From: Venturia oleaginea
Taxonomy: Eukaryota > Ascomycota > Dothideomycetes > Venturiales > Venturiaceae
NCBI GenBank assembly: GCA_013176395.1
Contig: JABMLP010000010.1
Coordinates: 1,674,001 to 1,738,000, forward strand
Length of the DNA: 64,000 bases
Reading direction: 5' to 3'
Shown: piece after piece, positions 48,575 through 58,769 of the stretch
Position numbering within the stretch: position 1 is the stretch's first letter
How the letters are laid out: the number at the start of each line of letters is the position of its first letter
Position numbers and translations under genes: made by a program
The notes under the pieces: generated by a model
Database searches by the model: none
Told to the model about the DNA's origin: nothing
The model's input: the letters and a program-made list of their open reading frames with translations, nothing else

Positions 48575-49881
48575 ATGTCTCCAATAGAAGGACCGACCAC
48601 GCCGCTGCAGGAAAGAAGCGCGCCGACCACGCCTCCACGGATGGCAAAGCCAACCGGCCCAACCCTACGACAGTCAACTATAGCAAGCGAAGGCAGGATA
48701 GCATCGATATTAGACGGCTCCCAGAACTCGCAGAAACATACTGAGGTAGCTAGAGTACCAAAGGCTAAACCACAGCGTTCGGCACAAGTACCCGAGGTGA
48801 ACGGGGAAAAACCAATTATAGAGGTACTTAAAATCTTATTCCAGCTCCAGGACGAAACGAAACGCAATAGAAAGGTTATCGAAGACTTCCAGAGCACTAT
48901 ACAGCAACAAGATGAAGTGTTCCAGAACGAGATAAAAAATTTAAAGGAACATTTCCTCCAGGAAACTCAGCAGCTTAAGAAGCAACTACTCCAAGAAACC
49001 CAACAGCTGAAAGAAGATAATCGTGCGCTTCAAGCACAATTGTCACAGACAAGCTCGCTAACAAGCTCACTGACCCCATCGGCCTCCGTCAGTCAGCAAG
49101 CAAGCAATGCGAGCGCATTATCAAACAGCAAACCGGGCTTCACCATCAACTTCACAGGCGCCCACACACAGTGACCTCACAAACCCCATTGAGATAAAAG
49201 AGAGAGTGAAAAATGCCATTGCGGCAGTGCAATCTACAAAGAACACAGATTGCAGGAATCGAGAAAATTGGTAGAGAAACAAAACTTGTCCGAGTCGTCC
49301 TCAGGTCAGAGGAGGACGAGCAGGTAATACGGCAGAACCAGGAGCAATGGCTCAAGTTCTTCCCTGGAGCATCTATCCAAGGCGAGAAGTGGTACCCTGT
49401 CAAGGTCGATCGCGTGGACAAAATGGCCATTCTGAACGAAGATCGAATCATGTTGAAAAGCAGCCTAAAAGCGGACATATCTGAAGAGAACAACGTCACC
49501 ATCACAAAGATTTCTATGCTTAGCAAACCTGACCCATACAAGAACTACTGCTCAATCCTTGTGTACCTCAGCTCTAAGATGGAAGCTGACAGAGCGCTGA
49601 AGCAGCTCGAGATTGGCGGAGAACTAGCACGGGGCAGCCCGTACGAGTATCGACCAAGACCGAGACGATGCTACCAATGCCAACAGTTTGGACACATGAG
49701 TACACGGTGCAACAATGAGCTGACGTGTGCTAACTGCGCGTGCATCGGGCACGAAGCGCAGGACTGTGTAGAGCAGCATCCCAAATGCAGCAACTGTGGA
49801 GACGCTCACCGAGCAATGGACACAGGATGCCCTGAATACAAGAAGGCGATGGAACAGACCCGAGCGCGTTATCAATGTTAA
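48575..49881 (+). pseudogene. LINE ORF1 (gag-like) with CCHC zinc knuckles, frameshifted
   Basis: The frame from ATG 48575 encodes a Ser/Pro-rich start and a Gln-rich coiled coil (about 48840-49060), and stops at 49174. Coding continues in a second frame (SDLTNPIEIKERVKNAIAAV) and then a third (from about 49245: IAGIEKIGRETKLVRVVLRS). The third frame ends with zinc knuckles CYQCQQFGHMSTRC, CANCACIGHEAQDC and CSNCGDAHRAMDTGC. Two frameshifts therefore separate the halves. The family's ORF1 protein binds RNA during retrotransposition. Confidence 0.8.
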
Positions 49882-51105
49882 GTACAACTAATGCGACAAC
49901 AAGAGCACATTTCAACGTGCTTTCATACAACACAGGGAAGAGGAAAGAGACGCTGCCTAGTCTACTCAACGATATATCTATTAGAAATTTTGACGCGCTG
50001 CTAATACAAGAACCACACTGCTTCAAAACGCAGACAGGGCGGGTGATGGCAGCGCCTACAACAAACAGCAATTTTGTTCAGGTTTTCCCAACATGCTCCA
50101 GAGACGACACATGGCCTATCCGATCGATGACATGGGCCCGGAAAATGCTCGACTACAAACACATCCCGATTGCGTCTCCCGACACCACGGCAATCCTCGT
50201 CAAAACTCAAGAAAAGGTAATCTTCACAGCTTCGGTGTACGTGCCATCCGCAGAAGCACACCGAGAGCGGGACAGGACCGCAGTGATAGAACGGCTTCAG
50301 CTGCTAGAAGATGTAATCAAAGATACAGCAGAAGAGCTTGGACACGAACCGGAACTTCTTATTACTGGTGATTTCAATCGACACGACCAGCTATGGGGAG
50401 GCGAAGAAGTAGCAGAAACAAGGCGAGAGGATGAAGCAGACGCCATCGTTGAGAATATGGCGGCCTATCAGCTCTCTAATCTCGTTCCCAGGGGAGAGGC
50501 TACATTCTACGGAACGGAAGTAAGCAGTATCATTGACCTCTTCCTCACCTCACCGGTCCTCACCAACAGCTTGGTACGCTGTGGGTTCCACGCAAACGAA
50601 CACGGACCCGATCACTGGCCCATCAGTGCGACATTAGCCATAACATGCTTGGAGGAGACCACGACACCCAGACGGCTTTACAAAAATGCATACTGGGATC
50701 GCATCCGCCAGGAGGTAGAACACGCAAAGCGGCGGCAAGCATTCACCCAACCTGAAGGGAATACAGACACAAACGTGGACAATATGCTATAATAATTGAT
50801 GGAAGTAGTAGTGCCTACAATCGAGCAACACGTTCGTATTGCAAAACCGTCTCCGTACCAAAAACCATGGTGGAACCCATATCGCACCAACCTACGCAAG
50901 GAGTACACACACGTTAGAAGGCAGCTATGCGGAGAAGTTAAGTCAAGCAGGTGGATGGCCGAAACGAACGCTATTACACACCAAACACTACAGCGACTCC
51001 GAAGAGAAGCTAGAGAAGCTCAAAACACGTACCATCTGGCAATCAGATCGGAAAGAAACACTCATTGGAAGGACTTTCTGGACGACGCTGGGAATGTGTG
51101 AGAAG
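49875..51105 (+). pseudogene. LINE ORF2 fragment: AP-like endonuclease, no reverse transcriptase
   Basis: This frame overlaps the end of ORF1 by a few bases. The endonuclease/exonuclease/phosphatase domain is complete in motif content: VLSYNTGK, LLIQEPH, LLITGDFNRHD, SSIIDLFLTS and GPDHWPIS. A stop follows NVDNML at 50792, after which about 100 more codons of linker remain readable (about 50796-51101). Everything downstream, including the reverse transcriptase, is lost at the MULE junction. Confidence 0.8.
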
Positions 51106-51109
51106 ATAT

Positions 51110-53430
51110 AATCTCATCGTAAGTAGCATCCATTTAGGCTTCAAGATCGTGATCAAATATCGCCGCTTCTTTGTCAGATTCCGAGTCGCTAGATGATGAA
51201 GACTCGTCTGAGATTTCGATGGTTTCATTACGCTTCCGGCGGCCTTTGATAGCGGTTTTAGACGCTGCTTTTGATGATTTTTTACCCTGGGTTGATCGTT
51301 CAGCGGCCGTGGCTCCTTTGCGTTGAGAGTCCTTTCGAATACGGCTATTCACATTATGCTTGCGCATACGAAGATGCTTCGGACGTCCTGGCTTACGATT
51401 TGGCTCACTAGGGAGAGTTTGACCATCTGGAATGAGATTCTTGATCAAAACTGGGCGTAGTGAGCCGCTGTAGGCTTTGCGGTATTGACTGCGCTCGTAA
51501 ATAGTAGAATTGCCGTCAGTATACACAATTTTGAGGTCGTATTTGAGAGCTAGAATGGCCGCAAAAACGTGAGCACATGGTAGACGATGGTCCTGCCATT
51601 CTAGGCAATCGCAGACTCCTTTATCAAGGTCTACAACCCAGCCTGCAGCGCCGGGAGACTCATGAAGCCTCACAAGGACTACCGTACGGCTAGAAGGGTA
51701 GCCAACCATTTTGCGACCAAGATTGAGGCGATCGTGTTGATGTTGAGTTGCAAATTTGGTGAACTCCTTGCCGTAGAAGACCTCACTACCGTGATCACAT
51801 TGACTGCGCTTGAAGAAGAGCTGCATTTGCTTGGTCCAGATCGCCTCAAGTATATGAACTGGATTGAGCTGTCTCTCTTCACGTAATATGCTGTTCATTG
51901 ACTCTCCAATGTTGGAAGTAGTATGTCCATATCGAGGGTATTCCGTCAACGGCGCATATGCTTTACAGTAAGTCTTGCGATCACCAATGCCGTCAATGTA
52001 GTCAATCGCTGCGGGCGAGATTACACGAATCTTTCCAATCAGCGCAGCGTGCTCACTCACAGTTTCGGCCTGCATCGCTTGCCGGAAGAGCGCTTCAATT
52101 AGTTTGCCGTAAGCGCTGGAAACATTCTCTGCGAGATGCTGTGTACAGAAGTAGTGAAAGGTATAAGGTTCTGGGAAGTACTTCTTGATTGCAGGATCCA
52201 AACCTTTGCCGCGATCGGTGATGATTGCGAAGCGCAGTGGTGAGTACGTCTCATCGCCTTCATTCTCATCTTCTTCATCAAGATATGGCTGGATAAGATT
52301 TAATTGAAGGAACTCTAAGAACCAATTCCACCATTCTTTTGATTCTGAAGGCACAATTGCCCAAGCAAGGATAAGCGTCTTCTCATTATGGTCAATGGTT
52401 GTAGCAAGAAGTAATATACCTCCGTATTTTGATGAGCAGTGTGCGCCATCCAAAACAAGAAATTTGCGATTTGCATGCCAGGTAATGATTGCAGCCGTTG
52501 GTAGCACTGCGGCGGCGAGGAAGACATTATTCTCTGCTCTCTTGAATCTGTAGAAGGCTCCATTGTATTTTCCGGCTTCTATAATTGTTTGGTAGATGTC
52601 GTTAGTGAAGCCGCTGCCTTCGAGTAGATTGCCGCGTTGTCGAAGACACGATAACATTGGTTTGATCAACTGAAATTGTATGTTTGAGTCTCCGTCAAGG
52701 TCTCGTAAAATAGCCGCCTTTGTGCGATGGGCTTGGCTGTACGAGAGAGTGATGCCAGCCTTCATACGAGCATTACTCTTTACGGCTTTTGACTTAGTGG
52801 TTCTATCGTTGGTGATAAGGTCTCCATTCAAGCGCTTTTGGTATGCAACACTATGAGGACGTCGCCAACCATAATGAGTAGAGACTGGACAGGTATGAGG
52901 TATGAAAATGCGTAAAGTTGGTCGAGGGTCGTCGCCAATGAAGGCAATGCGCGCCTTTAAGGTATTAGCAAAGGGCTGAATTGAGAGACTGAATAATACC
53001 TTAAAACCACAAGTCTCAGCTATCTTTTGTCGACATTCTGCTGCCCAAAATTTGCCGTTTCCATTCAACACTTTGAAAGATTCGTGGGCTTCAATAATCG
53101 CATCTGTGACTGCATTTGCGCCGTCTTCCAGGAAGTCAAATTGCATACCAATGGCGAGGGATGGATAGGGAGGCCTATCTTCAGGCCCAGGGCTTTCGAA
53201 TGACGATGTGCGAGGCATAATTGAGTGCGTAGTGTTGAGTTGTATTAAGTAAAAAATGTAGATATCAAAATGTGGTAAACAAAATTTAGAGTCACGTACG
53301 CGTGTTCGCGAAAGATGCACGAAATTGACCAATTAGAGCAATGTATGTATCAGCAATTTTTTTCAATGTATGTCCTAGCAATTGGATGTATGTGTTGGCT
53401 AGAATTTTTGATGTATGTGTTCATACGGCA
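51110..53430 (-). mobile_element. Mutator-like element (MULE) with intact transposase frame
   Basis: A full-length MULE transposase frame occupies 51134-53218 on the minus strand. The outer limits are approximate. At the transposase-start side, about 53340-53430 holds four spaced ATGTATGT motifs in related AT-rich units, which may be the subterminal repeats. I could not identify terminal inverted repeats or an unambiguous 8-11-bp target duplication; AAGATAT near 51104 and 53443 is the best match, at 7 bp. The left edge abuts the truncated LINE. Confidence 0.65.
51134..53218 (-). CDS. MULE transposase with SWIM zinc finger
   Basis: 694 aa from the ATG at 53218; the 38 codons upstream are an in-frame leader without need. 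The catalytic domain contains FLVLDGAHCSSKYGGILLLA (first aspartate region), RFAIITDRGKGLDPAI (second) and the downstream SNIGESMNSIL segment, as in MULE transposases. A SWIM zinc finger (CDCLEWQDHRLPCAHVFA, pattern CxCx(n)CxH) lies at about residues 540-557. The C-terminus is basic and then acidic-Ser-rich. There is no stop or frameshift, so the enzyme may still be active, unlike every other transposase gene in the window. It would cut and reinsert the element in the nucleus. Confidence 0.85.
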   Translation of the reverse strand: MPRTSSFESPGPEDRPPYPSLAIGMQFDFLEDGANAVTDAIIEAHESFKVLNGNGKFWAAECRQKIAETCGFKVLFSLSIQPFANTLKARIAFIGDDPRPTLRIFIPHTCPVSTHYGWRRPHSVAYQKRLNGDLITNDRTTKSKAVKSNARMKAGITLSYSQAHRTKAAILRDLDGDSNIQFQLIKPMLSCLRQRGNLLEGSGFTNDIYQTIIEAGKYNGAFYRFKRAENNVFLAAAVLPTAAIITWHANRKFLVLDGAHCSSKYGGILLLATTIDHNEKTLILAWAIVPSESKEWWNWFLEFLQLNLIQPYLDEEDENEGDETYSPLRFAIITDRGKGLDPAIKKYFPEPYTFHYFCTQHLAENVSSAYGKLIEALFRQAMQAETVSEHAALIGKIRVISPAAIDYIDGIGDRKTYCKAYAPLTEYPRYGHTTSNIGESMNSILREERQLNPVHILEAIWTKQMQLFFKRSQCDHGSEVFYGKEFTKFATQHQHDRLNLGRKMVGYPSSRTVVLVRLHESPGAAGWVVDLDKGVCDCLEWQDHRLPCAHVFAAILALKYDLKIVYTDGNSTIYERSQYRKAYSGSLRPVLIKNLIPDGQTLPSEPNRKPGRPKHLRMRKHNVNSRIRKDSQRKGATAAERSTQGKKSSKAASKTAIKGRRKRNETIEISDESSSSSDSESDKEAAIFDHDLEA

Positions 53431-53953
53431 ATTAACCGGTTAAGATATCTTCGAAAAGCTTCGGGTCTCCTCCAAATGCAGAGCCTAAGCTCAGGCTAGC
53501 AAGATTGAAATTCAAGCAGCTAGTCTGATAGGAACTTTCGAAAACCCTACTGGACTGATCCATAACATAGTTTCGGGAGGCATCAGTCAATGCGCCTGAT
53601 ACTATTAGTCATCTCTTTAAAAGCAGCCGCTCAAGGGTCTTACCATTGCCTTGCCTGTTCCAATACTACATACCGAAGTAACCTCCCAGACCGCATCATG
53701 ACCGTGTGGCTTTTTGCCTTGATATTTTAATTTCCAGTGCTCTCTTTCCCGCCAATCAGTGACACGAGCTCGATGCTTTGCAAGGTATTGGTCGTCCGCA
53801 TTGCCGACCAGATTTTGCCGTTCGCGAAGGACAGTAAATAGCGAGTTGTCACGGCTAGTAGTAACTAATAAAAGGCGTGAGCAGCAATCAGGTATGGACT
53901 CAATGTGATAGTGAACTACAGGTAGCTATGTAAATGGGGGCTGGGGGCAAGGC
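53219..53953. other. Region between MULE transposase and the small spliced gene
   Basis: About 730 bp including the presumed MULE end (repeated ATGTATGT motifs near 53340-53420) and unassigned sequence with only short frames. Confidence 0.4.
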
Positions 53954-54208
53954 CTACTTATAGGTCTTGCTATGGCCCGTGTACTGTGGCGCCTTGTTAG
54001 GTGTTTGGACACTGTGGTTGTTCCAGTAGCCTAGCAAGCCGTCACACGAGTTGACTGTGCGTACTCTGCTGTGATCCTGCACATCTTCGTCCGAGTTCTG
54101 CTCGTTCGAATCGGCTTGATCCTGGAGGAGATCTCGCTCACTTGGCTCGCCCCCGTCAGATTGGTCTTCAAGTCGAAGCTGAGGTCTCCAGTAGAAGCCC
54201 TCGTCGAC

Positions 54209-54568
54209 CTAATGAATCAGATAACTCTCGATGAGGTCAATAGCGTCTGGGTCGGAGTCACAGAGCTTAATCCAAGTATCGTCGGATTGCTCTTGTGTCA
54301 TTTGCCTTGCGTCCTCGCACCAGCTGAAGTTCAGTTAGCGGAATGCAAAGCGTTGCGAGAACTATACCGAGGTGACATACTCTCGAAAACTCTGACCAGT
54401 TTTCTCTCGGTCTCTATTAACCTTCTTCGAAATGCTGATGTTGTACTTCGGTCCAAGGTTAGCTTTCTCGCGTTGAGCAGCCAAATCCGCAACAGAGGCG
54501 TCTGTCTTTTCCCTCAATTTCTTCTTCTCCTCTTCGCTCCAGTTGTTGTTCCTTCGGTAACGACCCAT
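54209..54568 (-). CDS. Small spliced gene of unknown function, possibly truncated by an in-frame TAG
   Basis: Exon 1 (54568-54381) starts at an ATG and encodes a highly charged helical segment (WSEEEKKKLREKTDASVADL). A 57-bp intron follows (54380-54324; GTATGT donor, CTAAC branch, CAG acceptor). Exon 2 (54323-54209) continues in frame to a TAG, giving 100 aa and ending in an acidic stretch (SDPDAIDLIESYLIH). The same frame stays open for another 84 codons past the TAG, to 53954, and encodes an acidic Gln/Asp-rich tail. A CAG-to-TAG change could explain the stop. No family is recognised. An antisense open frame covers 54071-54574, but the spliced minus-strand reading is better supported. Confidence 0.5.
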
Positions 54569-55050
54569 AATTAAGCGTTGAAGATCTAGCTTTTGAAGGG
54601 TAAAGGTAATTCTCGGGTTTAGATGGGCAAATCACGGTGACTGACTGTGGCTCGGGGAAAGGAATCGAGGACAGGATAAGGCAATACGTAGGCGCCTTTA
54701 GTGACCCCCATGGATACCTAGACCTTCGATGGGCGCGGCTTGGACCTAGGTCGTACATCTGGTATTAATGGTATGTAACGAGCGTAAGGTAACGAGACAA
54801 GGTTCAGTTTACAGTCCATATCACGGCATTCCGAGGAACAAAACTCTAGCTGTCTTGTGCCGTTGCAGAGGTTGAAATTCATTGATGGTAGGTAGGGATA
54901 TGATGAGCGATTATTAAAAAAAAAAAAAGAGTGGATGAAAATTCGTGATGCCAACTGACTCCAGGATTTTTGCCAAGACAATTTATCACAGCAAAAAAGA
55001 ACTCTCCGCTCCCAGAATCGAACTAGGAACTATCATATCGTATTGCGGGG
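54569..55050. other. Spacer with tRNA-like 3' sequence
   Basis: About 480 bp between the small gene and the retroelement copy. A 12-nt poly-A lies near 54917. On the minus strand at about 55030-55000, CCTAGTTCGATTCTGGG followed by AGCGGAGA and a T-run resembles a tRNA T-arm, acceptor end and Pol III terminator. No matching 5' half was found. Confidence 0.3.
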
Positions 55051-55065
55051 TGCCTGATCTTGAGG

Positions 55066-56670
55066 TTGATTGATTGATTGATTTTATCCTACTCGGTTGC
55101 AGCCGCTTAATCAGGCAGCTATGTCCGGTTAGGAGGACTTCATCAGACAGCCGACACGTGATAGATTATATAATCCACCGCGCCCCACTTCGCCCCGTTC
55201 ACTGAAACAAGACCAGCTGTCCCCTCCGTCCTCCCTCTTTTCCCTTAACCAGTATCTCCAAATGCCCGCTGGCTCTTGTAGATACTGGTTATTCTGCTAG
55301 TATATCTGTGCTATGTAGACTCAAGAGGCAATGCCTCGTGTTTCGCTATCCTTCTACCTACAGTCTCCCTCTAATGCTCAGCTTTGTCTATCTGTTTCGC
55401 CTTATCCCTCAAGGCCAATGGGTTCCCTAAGTATGTTTCTGCTTGTGAAAGTTGCCTTGCACCAGATTCCTATGCGGCGGTGTATTTGGTTGTGTGATGC
55501 TGGAGACAATAGTAACCATCGTAGTCGTGATTTCGCTGCTTCGGTGTGATACTCCGGGTATGCCCGTGGACGAGGCTGTCTGGTAGCTGCCGTATTGTAT
55601 GGCGCCGATCGTGCTATAGACCTGCCGTCTTATAGTCGGAGCCTATCTGCTGCTAGTCGCTCTCCCTACTTGCTATATCGCGCTCCTACTCTTGCCAATG
55701 CCATAACTGGGACGCAACAGTCTGGGGAGAGGCTCAAGGCTACGTCTGCTGGCTTGTAGGGAGGGGATTTGCCGCCAATAAGCTCCTTCTATACGTCCTT
55801 ACTGCTTACTGTGTTGCGCACCTACTCTTGCCAATGCCATAACTGGGACGCAACAGTTTGGGGAGAGGCTCAAGGCTCTGGACATCAGCTTGCAGCAGGA
55901 CGGTTTGCGGAGACGATAGTAGATGAGGTTCTCTAGCAGCTGCCGTATCGTGTCGCACCGATTGTGTTGTAGACCTGTCGTCTTATAGTCGGAGCCTATC
56001 TGCTGCCAGTCGCTCTCCCTGCTTGCTATATCGCGCACCTACTCTTGCCACTGCCATAACTGGGACGCAACAGTCTGGGGAGAGGCTCAAGGCTACGTCT
56101 GCTAGCTTACAGGGAGGGGATTTGCCGCCAATAGGCTCCTTCTATGCGTCCTTACTACTTACTGTGTCGCGCACCTACTCTTGCCAATGCCATAACTGGG
56201 AGGCAACAGTTTGGGGAGAGGCTCAAGGCTCTGGGCAACAGCTTGTAGCAGGACGGTTTGCCAAGACGTTGGGAGAGGTTGTCTAGTCGTTGCAGTGGTG
56301 TGTGGTGCCGATTGTTGCACACCGGGCGTCTGGTGTTTGAGTTGTGTTGAAGGTATTGCCGTTCTAGCAGTGACTCGTCGACTCGGAGCGTTGCAGTGTC
56401 ATCTGGGGTGATGGACTAGCCGGGAGATAGTGACTAGATGGTTGCTGTTGTCTTTGGTGGACGCATCGTTCGTGTAGCTTGCTCATGTATTCGTCTGCTT
56501 GCTCTGCCGTGGCCGCGACGGCGACTCTAGAGATATCTCATCGACGCTGAGGGACGCGCGATGGCCTCTAGAGGCCGGAGCGGCCACTGGCAGAGGTGTT
56601 TTGATGATCCTTAGATGATACTTCTGTAAATTCCAAAAATTGAGTTCTCGCTGTGTGTGCTGTTTTTTTT
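55066..56670 (-). mobile_element. Structured non-autonomous retroelement-like insertion, copy B (inverted)
   Basis: This is the reverse complement of the element at 31737-33337, nearly identical along its whole 1.6 kb, including the internal motif array. It starts here with TTGATTGATTGATTG (the tail) and ends with CTGTGTGTGCTG plus a T-run. It is flanked by its own perfect 15-bp duplication TGCCTGATCTTGAGG at 55051-55065 and 56671-56685. Different flanking duplications in the two copies show two separate insertion events with identical ends. Confidence 0.72.
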
Positions 56671-56685
56671 TGCCTGATCTTGAGG

Positions 56686-57075
56686 GTTTGACCCTCAGTT
56701 TCGAGCAGCCTTGGATCCACAAACATGTGACTGCCAGAATCTGACCAGGCATTAGTAGAGTTCCATCCTAGGCATCCTTTTAGCTCCGTATTGAAAACCC
56801 TATGATGGATACCATACCATACCATCCCACTCATGCCAAGACATGGGTCTTATCTGTGACTCATAAGTGCGTTGCCGCATCATCATTTTCTTTCCCTTAC
56901 TGTTGTTTTAAGCCAATCATCAATAGATCCCGTGCACCCCTAATGTTGAAAAAGGGAGATGGGACGGATTGATTGGCATCTGGATGACGATACGGAGTGA
57001 CAGACATTTATATGTGATACGTCTTCAGGGCCCCCGGTTCCAGAACCCGCCTCACCAGATATTTGCCCCTCTACG
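56686..57075. other. Spacer, no gene seen
   Basis: About 390 bp between the retroelement and the first inverted-end element; short frames only. Confidence 0.4.
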
Positions 57076-57566
57076 AGATACGGCAATTTGGCGTTGAGTT
57101 GGGTGGTAAGTTGCGCACTGGAAAAATAGGTATTGCAGGGAGGATGCCAACCTCATGCCACATTTTTGTGATGTGGCAAACTGCGCTGCAGGCCACACCC
57201 TTGTAGAAGGGAACCTTGTGGACAAGATGGCAGCAGGAGCGTAGAACGATCGTTTTAAGCCTCTATTATCAGATCCATCATCTCCATCACCTCAATCAAG
57301 TCGAACCACCTAAACATTGCGGTGACCAGCTGCCAAGCGCTGCAGGAACTGCAATCTGTTCACGTGACCTTTGCACGTGCATGCGCTAGTCCTTTTTAGG
57401 ATATCCTAGTCGCACCATTCCATTCCATTTCCGTGCAAGCGAAGGATTCGCCTCCATCCCGCCGTTCTCATAACATCTCTGGACATCCAACTGTCGTCTG
57501 CTGTTCCTGCTGCTGCTGCTGCTGGTGCTGTCCCTGCTACTCAGCCTCAGCGTGATCTGTCACATC

Positions 57567-57649
57567 CTGCTGCCACTACTACTGCCACTCCTGCTGCCAC
57601 TCCTGCTGCCACTCCTGCTGCCACTCCTGCTGCCACTCCTGCTGCCACC
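57567..57649 (+). repeat. 12-bp minisatellite (CTGCTGCCACTC)n
   Basis: About six tandem units of CTGCTGCCACTC, with one variant unit. In one frame this encodes repeated Pro-Ala-Ala-Thr. The second copy of the element (around 63482-63530) has fewer and less regular units, so the array varies in length between copies. Confidence 0.85.
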
Positions 57650-57789
57650 AGCGTCGCCCGCCTGCCCCATCAGCTTCCCGCGGCGCCGTATCAAGTCTGT
57701 CAACACGTTGCCCGGGGGTCAGGTCGTGCCATTGTTCCTTGCCCAGCGCCCTCATAGGCCCGGCTACTAGAACGGCGTGACTGGCCGCG

Positions 57790-58482
57790 GTGTGCGTGTT
57801 GGACCTGGCATGTTACGCATGTCCTCCAGCGCCGGAAACACCAGCCGCCGCCCCTACATACCCATCTTTGCCGCCCGAACGCTCGCTCGCCCGCCCGCCT
57901 GCCGCATCCCCACCAGCCTGGTCGCCGCTATCCCGACCGACTCCTAGTCCCTCGTATCAACCTCGCGCAGCCGCGAATGCAGGCATGCCATCCGCTTATA
58001 GCAAGGCCAAGCGTAAACAAGCCCTCCAGGAGAAACGACTTATGCAGCAGGCGGCCTACGAGGCGAAGCAGAAGGATATTCGAGACGTAACGCTCTATAA
58101 ATTCCAGCATGGTCGCAAACGGAAGGCCCGTCTCTCCACCCAAGAGATGGTAGAAGCAAGCGCACGAAGCCTTGAGAGCATCCTGCACAACTCTAATACT
58201 ATATACGCTGGTAGCCTTAATCCGAACTACACCTAAGACACAGATACGCATCGGTTCATTGCTATCAGATTCCCTAACATCCTGTTGCCGGAAGAGGTGG
58301 CGGTGCTTAAACAAATGGTGGAAGACTGCCAGCACGCAGAGTTAGTTCAGCTTGATGAAGGCAATGGAGATGATGAATCTGCTAACAGAGGCTCAAAACG
58401 ATTGTTCTACGCTCCTGCTGCCATCTTGTCCACAAGGTTCCCTCCTACAAAATATGGCCTGAGGTCGGTGCCCTCCCCGTAA
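57790..58482 (+). pseudogene. Basic protein of unknown function inside the inverted-end element
   Basis: The frame from 57790 has a Pro/Ala-rich start and then a helical Lys/Gln-rich segment (SKAKRKQALQEKRLMQQAAY, KFQHGRKRKARLSTQEMVEA). It stops at 58234-58236 (TAA). Readable sequence resumes directly in the same frame (IRFPNILLPEEVAVLKQMVE) and runs to about 58482, where it enters the right inverted arm. One stop therefore divides an otherwise open ~230-codon frame. The second copy at the window's right edge carries the beginning of the same region. The function is unknown; it may be a remnant of a transposon protein. Confidence 0.4.
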
Positions 58483-58769
58483 TACCTATTTTCCGGTGCG
58501 CAACTTACCACCCAAATCGACCCCCAACTCAGCTCCGAATTGCCACATCACAAGGGTGCAGCCATTGCGGGTCGGCACCCTCCCTACTAGCGTACAGAGT
58601 TGCATGTCTCTTACTGCTATTGACCTAGATGCTTCTAGAATCTTCGCCCGCATAGTGGCAAATATCCTCTGTATATATTCACCCTCCCCCCAGGACCGTC
58701 TATGAAGCATAGAAGAAAAAGAAAGAGATATTAAAGAAGGATCAATTGAATGCCTATACATGAATACTC

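Larger units (their letters stand above)
48420..51110 (+). mobile_element. Tad-like LINE, 3'-truncated and mutated
   Basis: A gag-like first open frame with zinc knuckles is followed by an endonuclease frame; this layout is that of Tad-type (I clade) non-LTR retrotransposons. Coding similarity ends at about 51105, soon after the endonuclease-to-reverse-transcriptase linker (THWKDFLDDAGN). The reverse transcriptase and RNase H are missing. The MULE begins within the next ~30 bp. The 5' boundary is uncertain and set roughly at the first element-like sequence after the pogo element. Confidence 0.75.
57076..58600 (+). mobile_element. Unidentified element with long inverted ends, copy 1
   Basis: The left arm (about 57080-57265) and right arm (about 58388-58575) are inverted copies of each other over roughly 180 bp, with small indels. 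They share GGTGGTAAGTTGCGCAC, GGGAACCTTGTGGACAAGAT and GCAGCAGGAGCGTAGAAC. The right arm ends at CGGCACCCTCCCTACTAGCG, and the corresponding terminus opens the second copy near 62881. The interior holds a 12-bp minisatellite and a Lys/Arg-rich open frame. No transposase domain is recognised. It may be a non-autonomous DNA transposon or part of a larger family. Confidence 0.55.

Noticed and set aside
51104..53450. AAGATAT on both sides of the MULE as a target duplication
   Set aside because: Only 7 bp match, MULE duplications are usually 8-11 bp, and the adjoining ends show no inverted repeats, so it may be chance.
54071..54574. Plus-strand open frame of 167 codons
   Set aside because: It is antisense to the spliced minus-strand gene, which has a canonical intron and a more protein-like sequence. 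The plus frame has no start context or domain.
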